Assembly (NCBI GenBank): GCA_963921795.1
Contig: OY997652.1
Span: forward strand, 16,545,940 to 16,609,939
Direction: 5' to 3'
DNA: 64,000 nucleotides
Origin: Nannobrachium achirus
Lineage: Eukaryota; Chordata; Actinopteri; Myctophiformes; Myctophidae
Position numbers and translations under genes: made by a program. Shown one piece after another: positions 47,251 through 58,022 of this stretch. The notes under the pieces are model-generated. The model did not search any database. It saw nothing but the letters and a program-made list of their open reading frames with translations, and was not told the origin of the DNA. How positions within the stretch are numbered: position 1 is the stretch's first letter; each line of letters opens with the position of its first letter.

Positions 47251-47493
47251 CATGGAGGACCATCGTGGAATTTCAGCCCCAAAAGCCTTTTCTTTATATG
47301 TTTTCTACATAGCCTTGACAGGGCTGTATTTCCCGGCAAAATGATGTCATCTCCCACATGATACACTACCGGCCAATCACAGCGCAGATCATACACCACC
47401 GGTCCCTTCAGGAATTAGCTTCCCTCAGCAACTGTGTTTACAGTACATTGGTGAAGGAATCTTGATTGCTACTCCCTCAATCCTGGTCTAAAA

Positions 47494-47634
47494 ATGATGG
47501 GAGACGGCTCTACGGACGCGTATCGGCGAGGCGGAGGTGGTCGCGGCGGCCGCGGTGGTCCGCGGACCCCCGTTCTGGTGGTCCGCGGCGACTCCGGGCG
47601 AAAAACGGGCGGAAAAAAGCAATACCGCTACTGA
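47494..47634 (+). CDS. Small RGG-rich ORF, block B1 (46 aa)
   Basis: GC-rich island in AT-rich surroundings. From the ATG it encodes MMGDGSTDAYRRGGGGRGGR, then a GGPRTPVLVVRG insert, and ends KKQYRY before TGA. Arg-Gly-Gly runs are typical of RNA-binding tails, but the peptide matches no family I know. The copy in B2 (52574-52684) differs by an in-frame 30-bp loss of the insert. It could be a captured first exon or noncoding. Confidence 0.3.
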   Translation: MMGDGSTDAYRRGGGGRGGRGGPRTPVLVVRGDSGRKTGGKKQYRY

Positions 47635-47997
47635 CCACTAGTTGAGCAGCTTCCACAGTACAGCTTTAACTTTACCAACTCAAAGCTAACATACTAAAGA
47701 ACACTTCAACATTACTAAGAGATGCCTGCTACGAACAGACAGACATAGCATGCATGCACCGTTCAAACATTATGTCACGTCAGAAAAAAGGCGAAATACC
47801 TAGAAAAAGGTGAGTCCCAAAATCAAATACCCAAATTTCCTTGTCTGCGGACAACATCGATGCTGATTGGCCGCTTCTTTCCTTGATTCCTCGATTCCTC
47901 CTCGATTTGATTGTTCTTTTTGTTGAAAGGTGTGAGATCTAGCTCTCTCTCTCTCTAAAATCAAGGCGAAACACCTGAAAAAAGTGAGTCCCATCAA

Positions 47998-48830
47998 GGC
48001 GAAACACCCGGAGGGAAAAAAAACTCATGCAAATGAGGTCCATCCTGTCAGCCTAGAATCTCTGACTTGGAATTCATTTGCATGAGTTATTTTTTTCCTC
48101 CGGGTGTTTCGCCTTGATGGGACTCACTTTTCTCCGTGTGTTTCACCTTGATGGGACTCACTTTTCTCCGGGTGTTTCACCTTGATGGGACTCACTTTTC
48201 TCTGGGTGTTTCGTCTTGATGGGATGGGACTCACTTTTCTCCGGGTGTTTCGTCTTGATGGGGGACTCACTATTTTCCAGGTGTTCCGCCTTGATTTTGG
48301 GACTCACTTTTTGGGTATTTTGGGGTATTTTGGGACTCACTTTTCTCCGGGTGTTTCGCCTTGATGGGACTCACTTTTCTCCAGGTGTTTCGTCTTGATG
48401 GGACTCACTTTTCTCCGGGTGTTTCGTCTTGATGGGGGACTCACTATTTTCCAGGTGTTCCGCCTTGATTTTGGGACTCACTTTTTGGGTATTTTGGGGT
48501 ATTTTGGGACTCACTTTTCTCCGGGTGTTTCGCCTTGATGGGACTAACTTTTTTCCAGGTGTTTCGCCTTGATTTTGGGACTCACTTTTTGGGGAATTTT
48601 TGGGGATTTTGGGACTCACTTTTCTCCGGGTGTTTCGCCTTGATGGGACTCACTTTTTTCCAGGTGTTTGGCCTTGATTTTGGGACTCACTTTTTGGGGA
48701 ATTTTTGGGGATTTTGGGACTCACTTTTCTCCGGGTGTTTCACCTTGATGGGACTCGCTTTTCTCCAGGTGTTTCACCTTGATGGGACTCACTTTTTTCC
48801 AGTTTTTTCGCCTTGATTTTGGGACATACT
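47998..48830. repeat. Foldback plus GGGACTCACTTTTCTCC minisatellite, block B1
   Basis: A palindrome (CATCAAGGCGAAACACCCGG ... CCGGGTGTTTCGCCTTGATG, 47993-48119) followed by about 20 units of about 34 bp. Each unit combines GGGACTCACTTTT, TCCGGGTGTTTCGCCTTGAT and variants with TTTTGGGGAATTTTTGGGGA. The minisatellite unit is the palindrome's right arm. Confidence 0.92.
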
Positions 48831-48902
48831 TTAAGTGCACATTTGAAATATACTGTATATTTGATATATACTGTGTGTGTGTATATATATATATCATTTG
48901 TA

Positions 48903-48965
<63 letters not shown>

Positions 48966-49535
48966 ATATATATATATATATATACAGTATTCAGTACTGT
49001 TACTTAAAAAATAATAATAAATTCATATTGGTACTTTAAAAACACTGCAATCGTTTGAAAACCTAAGTTACTTTCTTTTGATTTGATATGACAAAACATA
49101 CAGTACATTAGCCACTGCAGCCCTGTATATACTCCAGCCATTTGCTGATCTACAAGCTCACAACGAGTCACAAAGCGAGGCGTTGTGAGCTTGTAGATCT
49201 GCTATTTTCAAATGTTGAAATTTTTATACATGATTTGAAAACTTGTGAAATGGGACATTCCGCTTAATGAGTACTTTTACTTTTAGTACTGTAAGTATAT
49301 TTTGATGCAAATATTTTGTACTTTTTGTGCGGAATAAAGTAAAATCTGAATACCGGACTTGTAAACGAGTATTTCTACATTGTGATATTGATGCTTTTAC
49401 TTAAGTAAATTATGTATTTCTTTCCACCACTGGTTGCCCACCAGTCCTCTTACATTACTGTGTTACCTTAACTTTTCTTTCAAGGTTAAAATACTAAAGA
49501 ATTAGTCAAGAGCAGTGGAAAAGGATCCAACAGAG

Positions 49536-50432
49536 CGATGGTCTAGTCTAGTGGTATAAAGATCAGACTCTCAGTGCAAAGGTCCCATGTTCAAATCTCA
49601 GTCCTCCCACATTGCTGTAATACATTTATTTTCAACATTAAAATACAAAAGAACTACTCAAAATATCTATTGGCATATGGTTTAGCTGACTGGTGATTGG
49701 ACTCTCAGTTCAAAGGATCCATGTTCTAATCCGAGTCCTACTAGGAATAAAGTTAATACCTCTGATGAGAGATGGTCTACTCTAGTGGTCTAAAGATCAG
49801 CCTCTCAGTGCTGAGGTTCCAGGTTCAAAACTCAGTCCTCCTACATTGCTGTATTACTTGGACCTTTTTCAAGGCTAAAATACAAAAGAATTACTCAAAA
49901 GCACCAGAAGATATCTGCATTGAGAGATGGTGTAGTGGTGTAAAGATTAGACTCTCAGTGTAGAGCTTCTGTGTTCGAATGTCACTCCTCCTATGTTGCT
50001 GTTTTACTTTAACATTTCTTTCAAGGTTAAAATATAAAAGAGTTAGTCAAAAGCACTGGAAAATGCGTCTAGTGGTCTAAAGATAAACCCTCAGTTCAGA
50101 GGTCTTATTTTCAAATCCGAGTTCTCGTATAGATCATTGTTACTTTTCAAGGTTAAAATACAAAAGAAGTATTCAAAGCACCAGTTAAAGTCTGCTGTGA
50201 GAGATGGTGTAGTGGTTTAAACACCAGACTCCAAATGCAGAGGTCATATGTTCAAATCCATTCCAGGAGTGCTTTGACCTTTTCAAGGCTAAAATAGAAG
50301 AGAAAACTCAAAAGCACCAGGAGAAACCTGTTGAGGGCCCAAAGGTGCCTTGGCTCAATGGTATGGTCGCTTGATCGGTTGTCCCTGTTTCAGGCAGGTT
50401 TCAGACAGGTTCAAGTCCCATGCCCAAGGTAC
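49536..50432 (+). repeat. Array of tRNA-like units, duplicated copy
   Basis: Same units as 46353-47250, almost without change. Confidence 0.65.
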
Positions 50433-50639
50433 ATGGAGGACCATCGTGGAGGGGTGTCCCTCCCCCTGTTTCCTGAGAGCTAAAGGTAGGGGGTTATATC
50501 TGAAAGAACTCTGTCCAACAAAAGTTTTACAGAACATTTTTTTAACAACATGCCTTGAGACCACTGGAAGAATTTGAGAAAATTGAGACAATTTTAGCCT
50601 TCAAAAGATCAATGTACTCCAGAGATGGGCTGTAGGTTG

Positions 50640-51709
50640 AGTGGGATTTGAACATGGAACCTCTTAACTGAGAGTCTGAGCCTTAGACCATTAGGCCATC
50701 TCTCTCACTGTAAATGTGCTCTAGTGCTTTTGAGTACTTATGTTGTATTTTTTAACCTTGAAAAGATCCAAGTAATAGAGCAGAATCATAGTAGGGTGAC
50801 TGGTTTTTGAACACAGAACCTCTGCACCCAAAGTCTGATCTTTAGACCACTACACCATCTCCAACCTAAAAAACATCAGGTGCTTTTGAGTAATTATTTT
50901 GTACTTTACCCATGAAAATGAAAAAGTAAAACAGCAATGTAGGAGGATTGAGATTTGTACATGGAACATCAGCAATAAGAGTCTGATCTTTAGACCACTA
51001 CTCCATCTCTCACTAACTTTTGAGTGCTCTTGAGTAATTCTTTTGTATTTGAACCTTGAAAAGGTCCAAGTAAAAGAGCAGTTACCTATGGGAGGACTGG
51101 GATTTGAACATGGCACCTCTGAACTGAGAGACCAATTATCAGTCCACTAGACCATATGCAGGGTTGACAACAATAGAATGTCAGTATCAGCAAATTTTCT
51201 ATTTCTATTTTTTTAAGGGGGTAGGGGGGAGATTCCCTAAACGCCTTGGCCCAAAGGTGCCTTGGCTCAATGGTGTGGTGCACTTGATCGGTTGTCCCTG
51301 CTACAGACAGGTTTCAGACAGGTTCAAGTCCCATGCCCAAGGTAAACAGGGACCATCGGGAGGGGTGTCCCTCCCCCTGTTTCCTGAGAAATAAAGGTGT
51401 AGTAAATTCAACTGACTTTAATTAGTTCAGAATGTTAGGCTTGAAAATGTCAAAATACTCCAGCAATGAACCATAGGAGAAATGGGAATTGAACACTGAA
51501 CCTGTGAACTCAGAGTCTGACCGTTACACCACTACACCGTCTCTCCCTGGAGGTGTTGCCTAGTGCTTTTAACTAATTATTTTGTATTCTGTAAAATCTG
51601 TATATTTTGTATTAAAGGAAGGTCCAAGTAAAACAGCAATGATTGACTGAGATTTGAACATGGCACCTCTGAACTGAGAGACCAATCATCAGTCTACTAC
51701 ACTATATGC
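50640..51709 (-). repeat. Array of tRNA-like units, minus strand
   Basis: Six units of the same family in reverse orientation (about 50640-50708, 50795-50863, 50941-51013, 51093-51159, 51479-51546 and 51641-51709). Each carries GGGATTTGAACATGG (complement of the B-box) and TTAGACCACTA. A plus-strand unit of the CCTTGGCTCAATGG type lies among them at 51247-51335. Confidence 0.65.
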
Positions 51710-51759
51710 AAGTTTACCAACCTTGGACTGTCAGTATCAAAAAGATTTCCATTTTTTTT

Positions 51760-52348
51760 GTAAAGGGGGACTCCCCAACCCGGGGTCTGAGGGTCCTCCC
51801 CCAAGAACTTAATCTTAACATATCTATTTTCCTGTGTTCTGTTGAATTTTGCACCAATAATTCGCCATGCAACTCCTTGCAACCATTTTAAGGTCAACCG
51901 CACCAAAGCAACTATTTGCAACTGCCTTAATGGTTGCATGATGTTGCAATGCCAATCAACATCACAACAAGGCTCGACCTGTTGTCCGGGACAACTAATA
52001 CATATTTAAACGTAGCCTTCTGGCTCTTGGTTTCACCTTTTCTATGATGCTCATAGCAGCTTTGTGCTGTATGCAGACTATGGATGGTGGAGTGGAGGCG
52101 GCCAGGGGGGGGGGGGGGTCTTAATTATTTGTAAAAATAAAAAAAATAAAAGAAGAAAAAATATATAGATATTTATAGGGGTGCCCTGAGCCAAAAAAAA
52201 AGTTTGGGAACCCCTGGTCTACATATATGTTCAAATCCTGGTTGTCCTGTGGTTCAATGTTGGAGTGTTTAAAGTTATACTATGTAACTTTTTTAATAAA
52301 AAAAATTAAAAAATCAAATCGCTAAAGTTTTAGAACACCCACTTCGTT
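51760..52348. other. Rest of block C
   Basis: Includes a decayed hAT end (AGTTTGGGAACCCCTGGTCT, near 52200) and a TTAAAGTTATACTATGTAAC text (about 52268), common at the ends of a fish MITE type. Confidence 0.4.
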
Positions 52349-52573
52349 AATTTCAGCCCCAAAAGCCTTTTCTTTATATGTTTTCTACATAGCCTTGACA
52401 GGGCTGTATTTCCCGGCAAAATGATGTCATCTCCCACATGATACACTACCGGCCAATCACAGCGCAGATCATACACCACCGGTCCCTTCAGGAATTAGCT
52501 TCCCTCAGCAACTGTGTTTACAGTACATTGGTGAAGGAATCTTGATTGCTACTCCCTCAATCCTGGTCTAAAA

Positions 52574-52684
52574 ATGATGGGAGACGGCTCTACGGACGCG
52601 TATCGGCGAGGCGGAGGTGGTCGCGGCGGCCGCGGTGGCGACTCCGGGCGAAAAACGGGCGGAAAAAAGCAATACCGCTACTGA
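52574..52684 (+). CDS. Small RGG-rich ORF, block B2 (36 aa)
   Basis: Same start and end as the ORF at 47494, without the ten-residue PRTPVLVVRG segment. The reading frame is preserved. Confidence 0.3.
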   Translation: MMGDGSTDAYRRGGGGRGGRGGDSGRKTGGKKQYRY

Positions 52685-53002
52685 CCACTAGTTGAGCAGC
52701 TTCCACAGTACAGCTTTAACTTTACCAACTCAAAGCTAACATACTAAAGAACACTCTTCAACATTACTAAGAGATGCCTGCTACGAACAGACAGACATAG
52801 CATGCATGCACCGTTCAAACATTATGTCACGTCAGAAAAAAGGCGAAATACCTAGAAAAAGGTGAGTCCCAAAATCAAATACCCAAATTTCCTTGTCTGC
52901 GGACAACATCGATGCTGATTGGCCGCTTCTTTCCTTGATTCCTCGATTCCTCCTCGATTTGATTGTTCTTTTTGTTGAAAGGTGTGAGATCTAGCTCTCT
53001 CT

Positions 53003-53229
53003 GAGGGCCCTATTATGATCCAGGTCTTATGCCTTATGCCTTAACTTCTTTGCCTTTTTTTACTATTTTGTTTTTGTTTTTTAAATATTTCAAATAGCTG
53101 ATCTGCAAGTTCACAACGTGCAGATGTAGATCAGCATTTGAAGTATTTAAAAATGTTTTTCAAAATAGTGAAAAAAAGGTAAAGAAGTTAAGGCACAAGG
53201 CATAAGACCTGGATCATAATAGGGCCCCT
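53003..53229. mobile_element. Foldback MITE inserted only in block B2
   Basis: Ends GAGGGCCCTATTATGATCCA and TGGATCATAATAGGGCCC. Arms pair inward (TTAACTTCTTTGCC / GGTAAAGAAGTTAA) to a central hairpin of the shared type (53092-53146, GCTGATCTGCAAGTTCACAA). Block B1 has the empty site, a plain CTCTCTCTCT run (about 47943). Confidence 0.85.
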
Positions 53230-53272
53230 CTAAAATCAAGGCGAAACACCTGAAAAAAGTGAGTCCCATCAA

Positions 53273-53933
53273 GGCGAAACACCCGGAGGAAAAAAAAACT
53301 CATGCAAATGAGGTCCATCCTGTCAGCCTAGAATCTCTGACTTGGAATTCATTTGCATGAGTTATTTTTTTCCTCCGGGTGTTTCGCCTTGATGGGACTC
53401 ACTTTTCTCCGTGTGTTTCACCTTGATGGGACTCACTTTTCTCCGGGTGTTTCGCCTTGATGGGACTCACTTTTCTCTGGGTGTTTCGTCTTGATGGGAT
53501 GGGACTCACTTTTCTCCGGGTGTTTCGTCTTGATGGGGGACTCACTATTTTCCAGGTGTTCCGCCTTGATTTTGGGACTCACTTTTTGGGTATTTTGGGG
53601 TATTTTGGGACTCACTTTTTTTTCCGGGTGTTTCGCCTTGATGGGACTAACTTTTTTCCAGGTGTTTCGCCTTGATTTTGGGACTCACTTTTTGGGGAAT
53701 TTTTGGGGATTTTGGGACTCACTTTTCTCCGGGTGTTTCGCCTTGATGGGACTCACTTTTTTCCAGGTGTTTGGCCTTGATTTTGGGACTCACTTTTTGG
53801 GGAATTTTTGGGGATTTTGGGACTCACTTTTCTCCGGGTGTTTCACCTTGATGGGACTCGCTTTTCTCCGGGTGTTTCACCTTGATGGGACTCACTTTTT
53901 TCCAGTTTTTTCGCCTTGATTTTGGGACATACT
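53273..53933. repeat. Foldback plus GGGACTCACTTTTCTCC minisatellite, block B2
   Basis: Same array as 47993-48830 with fewer units, so array length changed after the duplication. Confidence 0.92.
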
Positions 53934-54083
53934 TTTTTGGGTCGGTGGGGGTGCACGGAACTCCACAACGAGGGTCTGGGGTTCCCCCCAAAACTTCTTA
54001 ACAGAAATATAATGTTTCCCTGTTCTGTTACATTTCTTTACATGTTTGATACTTTTATCAGGCTTGCTTTAGCGTGGGTACAA

Positions 54084-54240
54084 TTAGCCAGTATTTATGC
54101 CCCAAAAGCTTTTGTCCAATGCTAGCTTAGCAACGGGCAGCTTGCCAAGGCTGTTGCCATGGCAAACCTTGGCAAGCAGGAAGTTATTCTAAGCTAGCAT
54201 TGGACAAAAGCTTTTTGGGAGGGGCATAGCTACTGGCTAA
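54084..54240. repeat. Foldback palindrome
   Basis: Arms TTAGCCAGTATTTATGCCCC ... TGCTAGCTTA and TAAGCTAGCATTGG ... GCTACTGGCTAA, with CCAAGG / CCTTGG nested in the loop. Confidence 0.8.
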
Positions 54241-54527
54241 TTTCAGCCTTAAAATGCCAAATGGTGTACAGATTCGATGCAAAGTAAGACATCTTGACTA
54301 CTCATCTTTATGTCATTACTTGAGTGAATATCTGTCTGATCTTGCATGCATTGCCCACGTGGCACATGCTCCAAGCAGACCCTGGCTGGATTTGAACAAA
54401 CCAATTAAAGGTATTCTACTCCACAGACCTTATTACTAGTCTGCTGCACCAGCACAGCAAGGTCATCTCACAGTGCTTTCTGAATTGGTTTTGAAGTTAT
54501 CTGCTGGAAATCAGTCTTTAAAGTAAG

Positions 54528-54602
54528 ATCTTCAGTGGGGCTTGAACCCACAATCTCAGTATCATTAGCTCAGTATCCTAACTCATTAAGCTACTTGATG
54601 CT
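54528..54602 (-). repeat. Isolated tRNA-like sequence
   Basis: The minus strand reads AGTAGCTTAATGAGTTAGGA ... GTGGGTTCAAGCCCCAC, with a perfect 5-bp T stem and a B box. D and acceptor stems are poor, so it is a tRNA pseudogene or SINE head. Confidence 0.4.
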
Positions 54603-55094
54603 TGAAACATGACTGTCTTTTTTCTTATTAGAAGAACAACAAAAACATTGTGGGAATTTCTCCTGGAGCTGTCAAACTCCCAAAATTCACCAGAACACTG
54701 GAAATTACATCTACTATGTTAATTTTTTTCTGGGGGAGGCCCCAGACCCCCCCTTAAAGGGTGGGGCCATTGCATGCCGTCATACACAGATATTCATTTA
54801 AGTCATGACTGCATTATTAAAGATGGGTCTTACATTGCTTAAGTCATCAAAACAAATTTGCTTAAGTCATCAAAACAAATTCTGTGCGCCTACTTTTTGC
54901 AGTCATGATCCCCCACCCTCCCTCAAGAATCTCTTGTTTTCTGACGGGCTGAGGTTGGCAGGTATGGTTAGTAAAATGGTAATCTCTGAAGAACAATGAA
55001 AGGAACAAAACAGAGAGGTCGCTGTTTTTCCCTTTCTTTGACGATGGCTAGCCAGATTGGTAAAAAGGTACTCCAGAATTGAACGACTATATAG
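54603..55094. other. Spacer before the palindromic transposon
   Basis: No gene. TTAAGTCATCAAAACAAAT is tandemly repeated at 54838-54877, and the TTGACGATGGCTAGCCAGAT segment is seen at 55037. Confidence 0.4.
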
Positions 55095-56827
55095 TAGAGT
55101 AAGGTGGGGTAAAAGGCCCCCCTTAAGGATAATGTCTATTTTATGACCAATTAAAATACATTTTGATATTAATTCAGTATGTACATGTTAACAATGCTTT
55201 ACCCAATACACCTATATGGGCACCATGTTGAAAAATTAGATACATTTGATTTTATAGTACAAAAAGAAAAACATGTAAAAAGGGCCTATTGCCCCACTAC
55301 TGGGGTAATAGCCCCCCTCTATGGGGTAATAGGCCCCCTTCTATGTCCTGGAGCAGAATAAGTGCTACAATCATGAAAATTGCCATGAGCATTTTCCATG
55401 GGTCACTTGACAAGATAATTGTCAGAGGAATTTGAATTTTCAAGATGGTGGCCATTTTTCAAGATGGCTGACACCTTAGTGGAGCAGTTATGTGATATAA
55501 TAGTTTATTTGGTGATATAAGTATGAAAATTGGCATGAGCAGTCTCTGTGGGTCACTTGACAATTAGCCACCCACAGCTACTTGAAATTTCAAGATGGCG
55601 GACATTTTTCAAGATGGCCGACACCTTGTGGAGCAGTTAAGTGATATAATGGTTTATTTGGTGCTCCACTAAGGTGGTGGCCATCTTGAAAAATGGCTGC
55701 CATATTGAAATTTCAAGTAACTGTGGGTGGCTAATTGCCAAGTAAGTCTGGGTTTCCGAGGCTAATTGCCAAGTGACCCACAGAGACTACTCATGCCAAT
55801 TTTCAGGCTTGTATCACCAAAATACCCAGGGGGCAAAGGAAGGTGTGCTGCATTTGCCCCGACATAAAAAGTTGTCCACCAGAAATATTATCTATGACCC
55901 AGTAGGATCACAACCTATATGGACAACCCGGTCAATTTGTACGGCAAAGTTCCAATATGGCCGCCTCAATATTAGCCCCTATTAGTTTTAATGGGGGGTG
56001 AATAGGTAAAAATTTTAAACTGAGGGATATTTCCACGAAACTTCACAGGTTGATCAATGGTATACATATGAACATTTTTTGTATTGCAAGTTTCCATGAA
56101 ATCCAATATGGCCGCCACAATATGGCCGCCATAATGTAAGGACCCAGAAAATAGGTTTTGCCTCTAACTTCTGAACCAGATGAGCTAGAAACGCAAACTT
56201 GGTGTCTATTTCATGGTGTCTGACCATGGGAGACTCAATGGAATAGCTAATTTTATTATTGGGTGTGTCTGGACCTTTATTGTGCATATTTGCAAGATGG
56301 TGGACTCCCAAATAGAGCTTTAACTTAATTTCTACCATTATTGTTGACTGCTTTTGCAAATACAAGCAATATGAATCCATTTGCTAAGATTTATGGCACA
56401 GAAGGGACTTATACCTGTATTATTCTTGAGTTTGCATGTTGTCAAAATGGCTGTAAACGAGATATTATATTTCCTGTCCGATTCTACTGTATGTAGTTGT
56501 AGCAAAGACTTCAGATAAAATCAGAGACCAAAACAATGTATCTTAGAAATTATTTTTTTATTTAAAAAAAAAGAAAAAAAGAGAGAGATTATCTCAATGA
56601 AATGAATGCAACTGCCTTTTTGGGTCTTTCACACATAGACATGCACATGCTTTCCAACAACTTCAGCTTCAGGGAAATTATAATGAACACATGATTAAAA
56701 CAGGCTGCATTATAATGCAAATAATTAGTCACTATCACTGTCATGTGTACCTATCCTGCTGCATCTTGTCTCCAGTCCTTGGCAACGACACCCCAAGTAG
56801 CATGCAATTCCCTTCTTCGCACATGAA

Positions 56828-57161
56828 GTTCAATCACCCGAGAGAGACTTGGAGTAGAACCGCTGCTCCTTCACTTGGAAAGGAGTCAGCTTAGGTGGTT
56901 CGGGCATCTAGTACGGATGCCCCCCGAGCGCCTTCCTAGGAAGGTCCTCGATGCACGTCCCACTGGGAGGAGACCCCGTGGCAGACCTAAGACCAGATGG
57001 AAGGATTATATATCCAGACTGGCCTGGGAACGCCTCGGTATACTCCCAGAGGGAGTGGAGGAAGTTGCGCAGGATAAGGAAATCTGGAAGTCTCAGTTGG
57101 AACGGTTACCCCCGCGACCCGATTCCGGATAAGCGGTTGAAGATGGATGGATGGATGGATG
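56828..57161 (+). mobile_element. 5'-truncated LINE insertion with exact target duplication
   Basis: Encodes the C-terminal end of a non-LTR reverse transcriptase ORF (LRWFGHLVRMPPERLP, TGRRPRGRPKTRWKDY, SRLAWERLGI) and ends in GATGGATGGATGG. It is flanked by an exact duplication GCACATGAA (56819-56827 and 57162-57170). The opposite arm of the host palindrome keeps the empty site (near 57925). Confidence 0.9.
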
Positions 57162-57163
57162 GC

Positions 57164-57800
57164 ACATGAACAGTTTTTCTGGCAGCCTTTGATACAGCTA
57201 CATGATATTGCCTTGTCCATTGATATAGGCCAGGCTGGCTCTGTAGATGTACAGGGGACTGCCTTCCCATCACTGAGAGACCATCCATATTCAGTGAAGC
57301 AAGGGATGTCTGGCTTCGCGATGTGTGCAGTTTTATCTATTATGGCTGCAAGAGCAGCTCTTTTCAGGTGCAGGCCAAAGGCATTTTCTGTAGGTGGCAG
57401 CAGCTTCAACAGGGTTGATCGGTTATTTAGGAACTTGTACACTCTCAGCTTTGCCAGGTCAAAGTCCTCCGAATGGTCAGCTTTTGATGCATATACAGCT
57501 ATTGTGAGGTCTCTAGCCTGATTCTTGACATCCTCTGAGAGGGAATAAGAGGAATTTTCACCAAACTCCTGAAGTGCAGGGAGATCTAGGCCCATGCTGG
57601 TCTTGAACCATGCCTTCTTTCCAGTGAAAAAGGGATAGCTGGTGGTATCTCTGCCACTCAGGCTGTGAATAAAGGGCAGGGCACGACACTGTGCGAGTCC
57701 AAGGGCTGAGACCATGTGATGGATAGGAAGATATGCATCCTGCTCTGTTCTCACCCACAGCTCTGGAAGGTCTAGGAGGTGGGTGGCAGCATGATATAGA
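57164..57800 (-). pseudogene. Transposon protein remnant with CXC cysteine cluster
   Basis: Reads LPELWVRTEQDAYLPIHH, then LPFIHSLSGRDTTSYPFFTG, then LLPPTENAFGLHLKRAALAA, and ends SCSCIKGCQKNCSCA before running into the LINE. Its N-terminus is missing: there is no ATG and the frame opens into the palindrome centre. I have an impression that SGxDTTS and LPPT...H..RA strings with a Cys-rich tail recur in repeat-encoded proteins of fish and invertebrates. The function is unknown to me; no transposase DDE motif is visible in what remains. Confidence 0.6.
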
Positions 57801-57821
57801 TGCCTATATCATGCTGCCGCC

Positions 57822-58022
57822 ATGGGAAGGCAGTCCCCTGTCCATCTACAGAGCCAGCCTGGCCTATATCAATGGACAACGCAATATCATGTAGCTGTAT
57901 CAAAGGCTGCCAGAAAAACTGTTCATGTGCGAAGAAGGGAATTGCATGCTACTTGGGGTGTCGTTGCCAAGGACTGGAGACAAGATGCAGCAGGATAGGT
58001 ACACATGACAGTGATAGTGACT
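57822..58022 (+). pseudogene. Second copy of the CXC tail, right arm
   Basis: Palindromic counterpart of the C-terminal part of 57164-57800, uninterrupted by the LINE: CSCIKGCQKNCSCAKKGIAC, then YLGCRCQGLETRCSR and a stop. It shows the complete cysteine cluster, of tesmin/TSO1 (CXC) type. Confidence 0.6.

Larger units (their letters stand above)
45648..48830. repeat. Large tandem duplication, copy 1 (3.2 kb)
   Basis: Blocks A1 (45648-47269) and B1 (47270-48830). A1 matches 48831-50450 and B1 matches 52350-53930, both nearly base for base. Between A and B copy 2 has a further 1.9 kb (50451-52348) absent here. Confidence 0.92.
48831..53933. repeat. Large tandem duplication, copy 2 (5.1 kb)
   Basis: Blocks A2 (48831-50450), C (50451-52348, found only here) and B2 (52349-53933). 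The junction with copy 1 is at ...GGGACATACT|TTAAGTGCAC. Confidence 0.92.
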
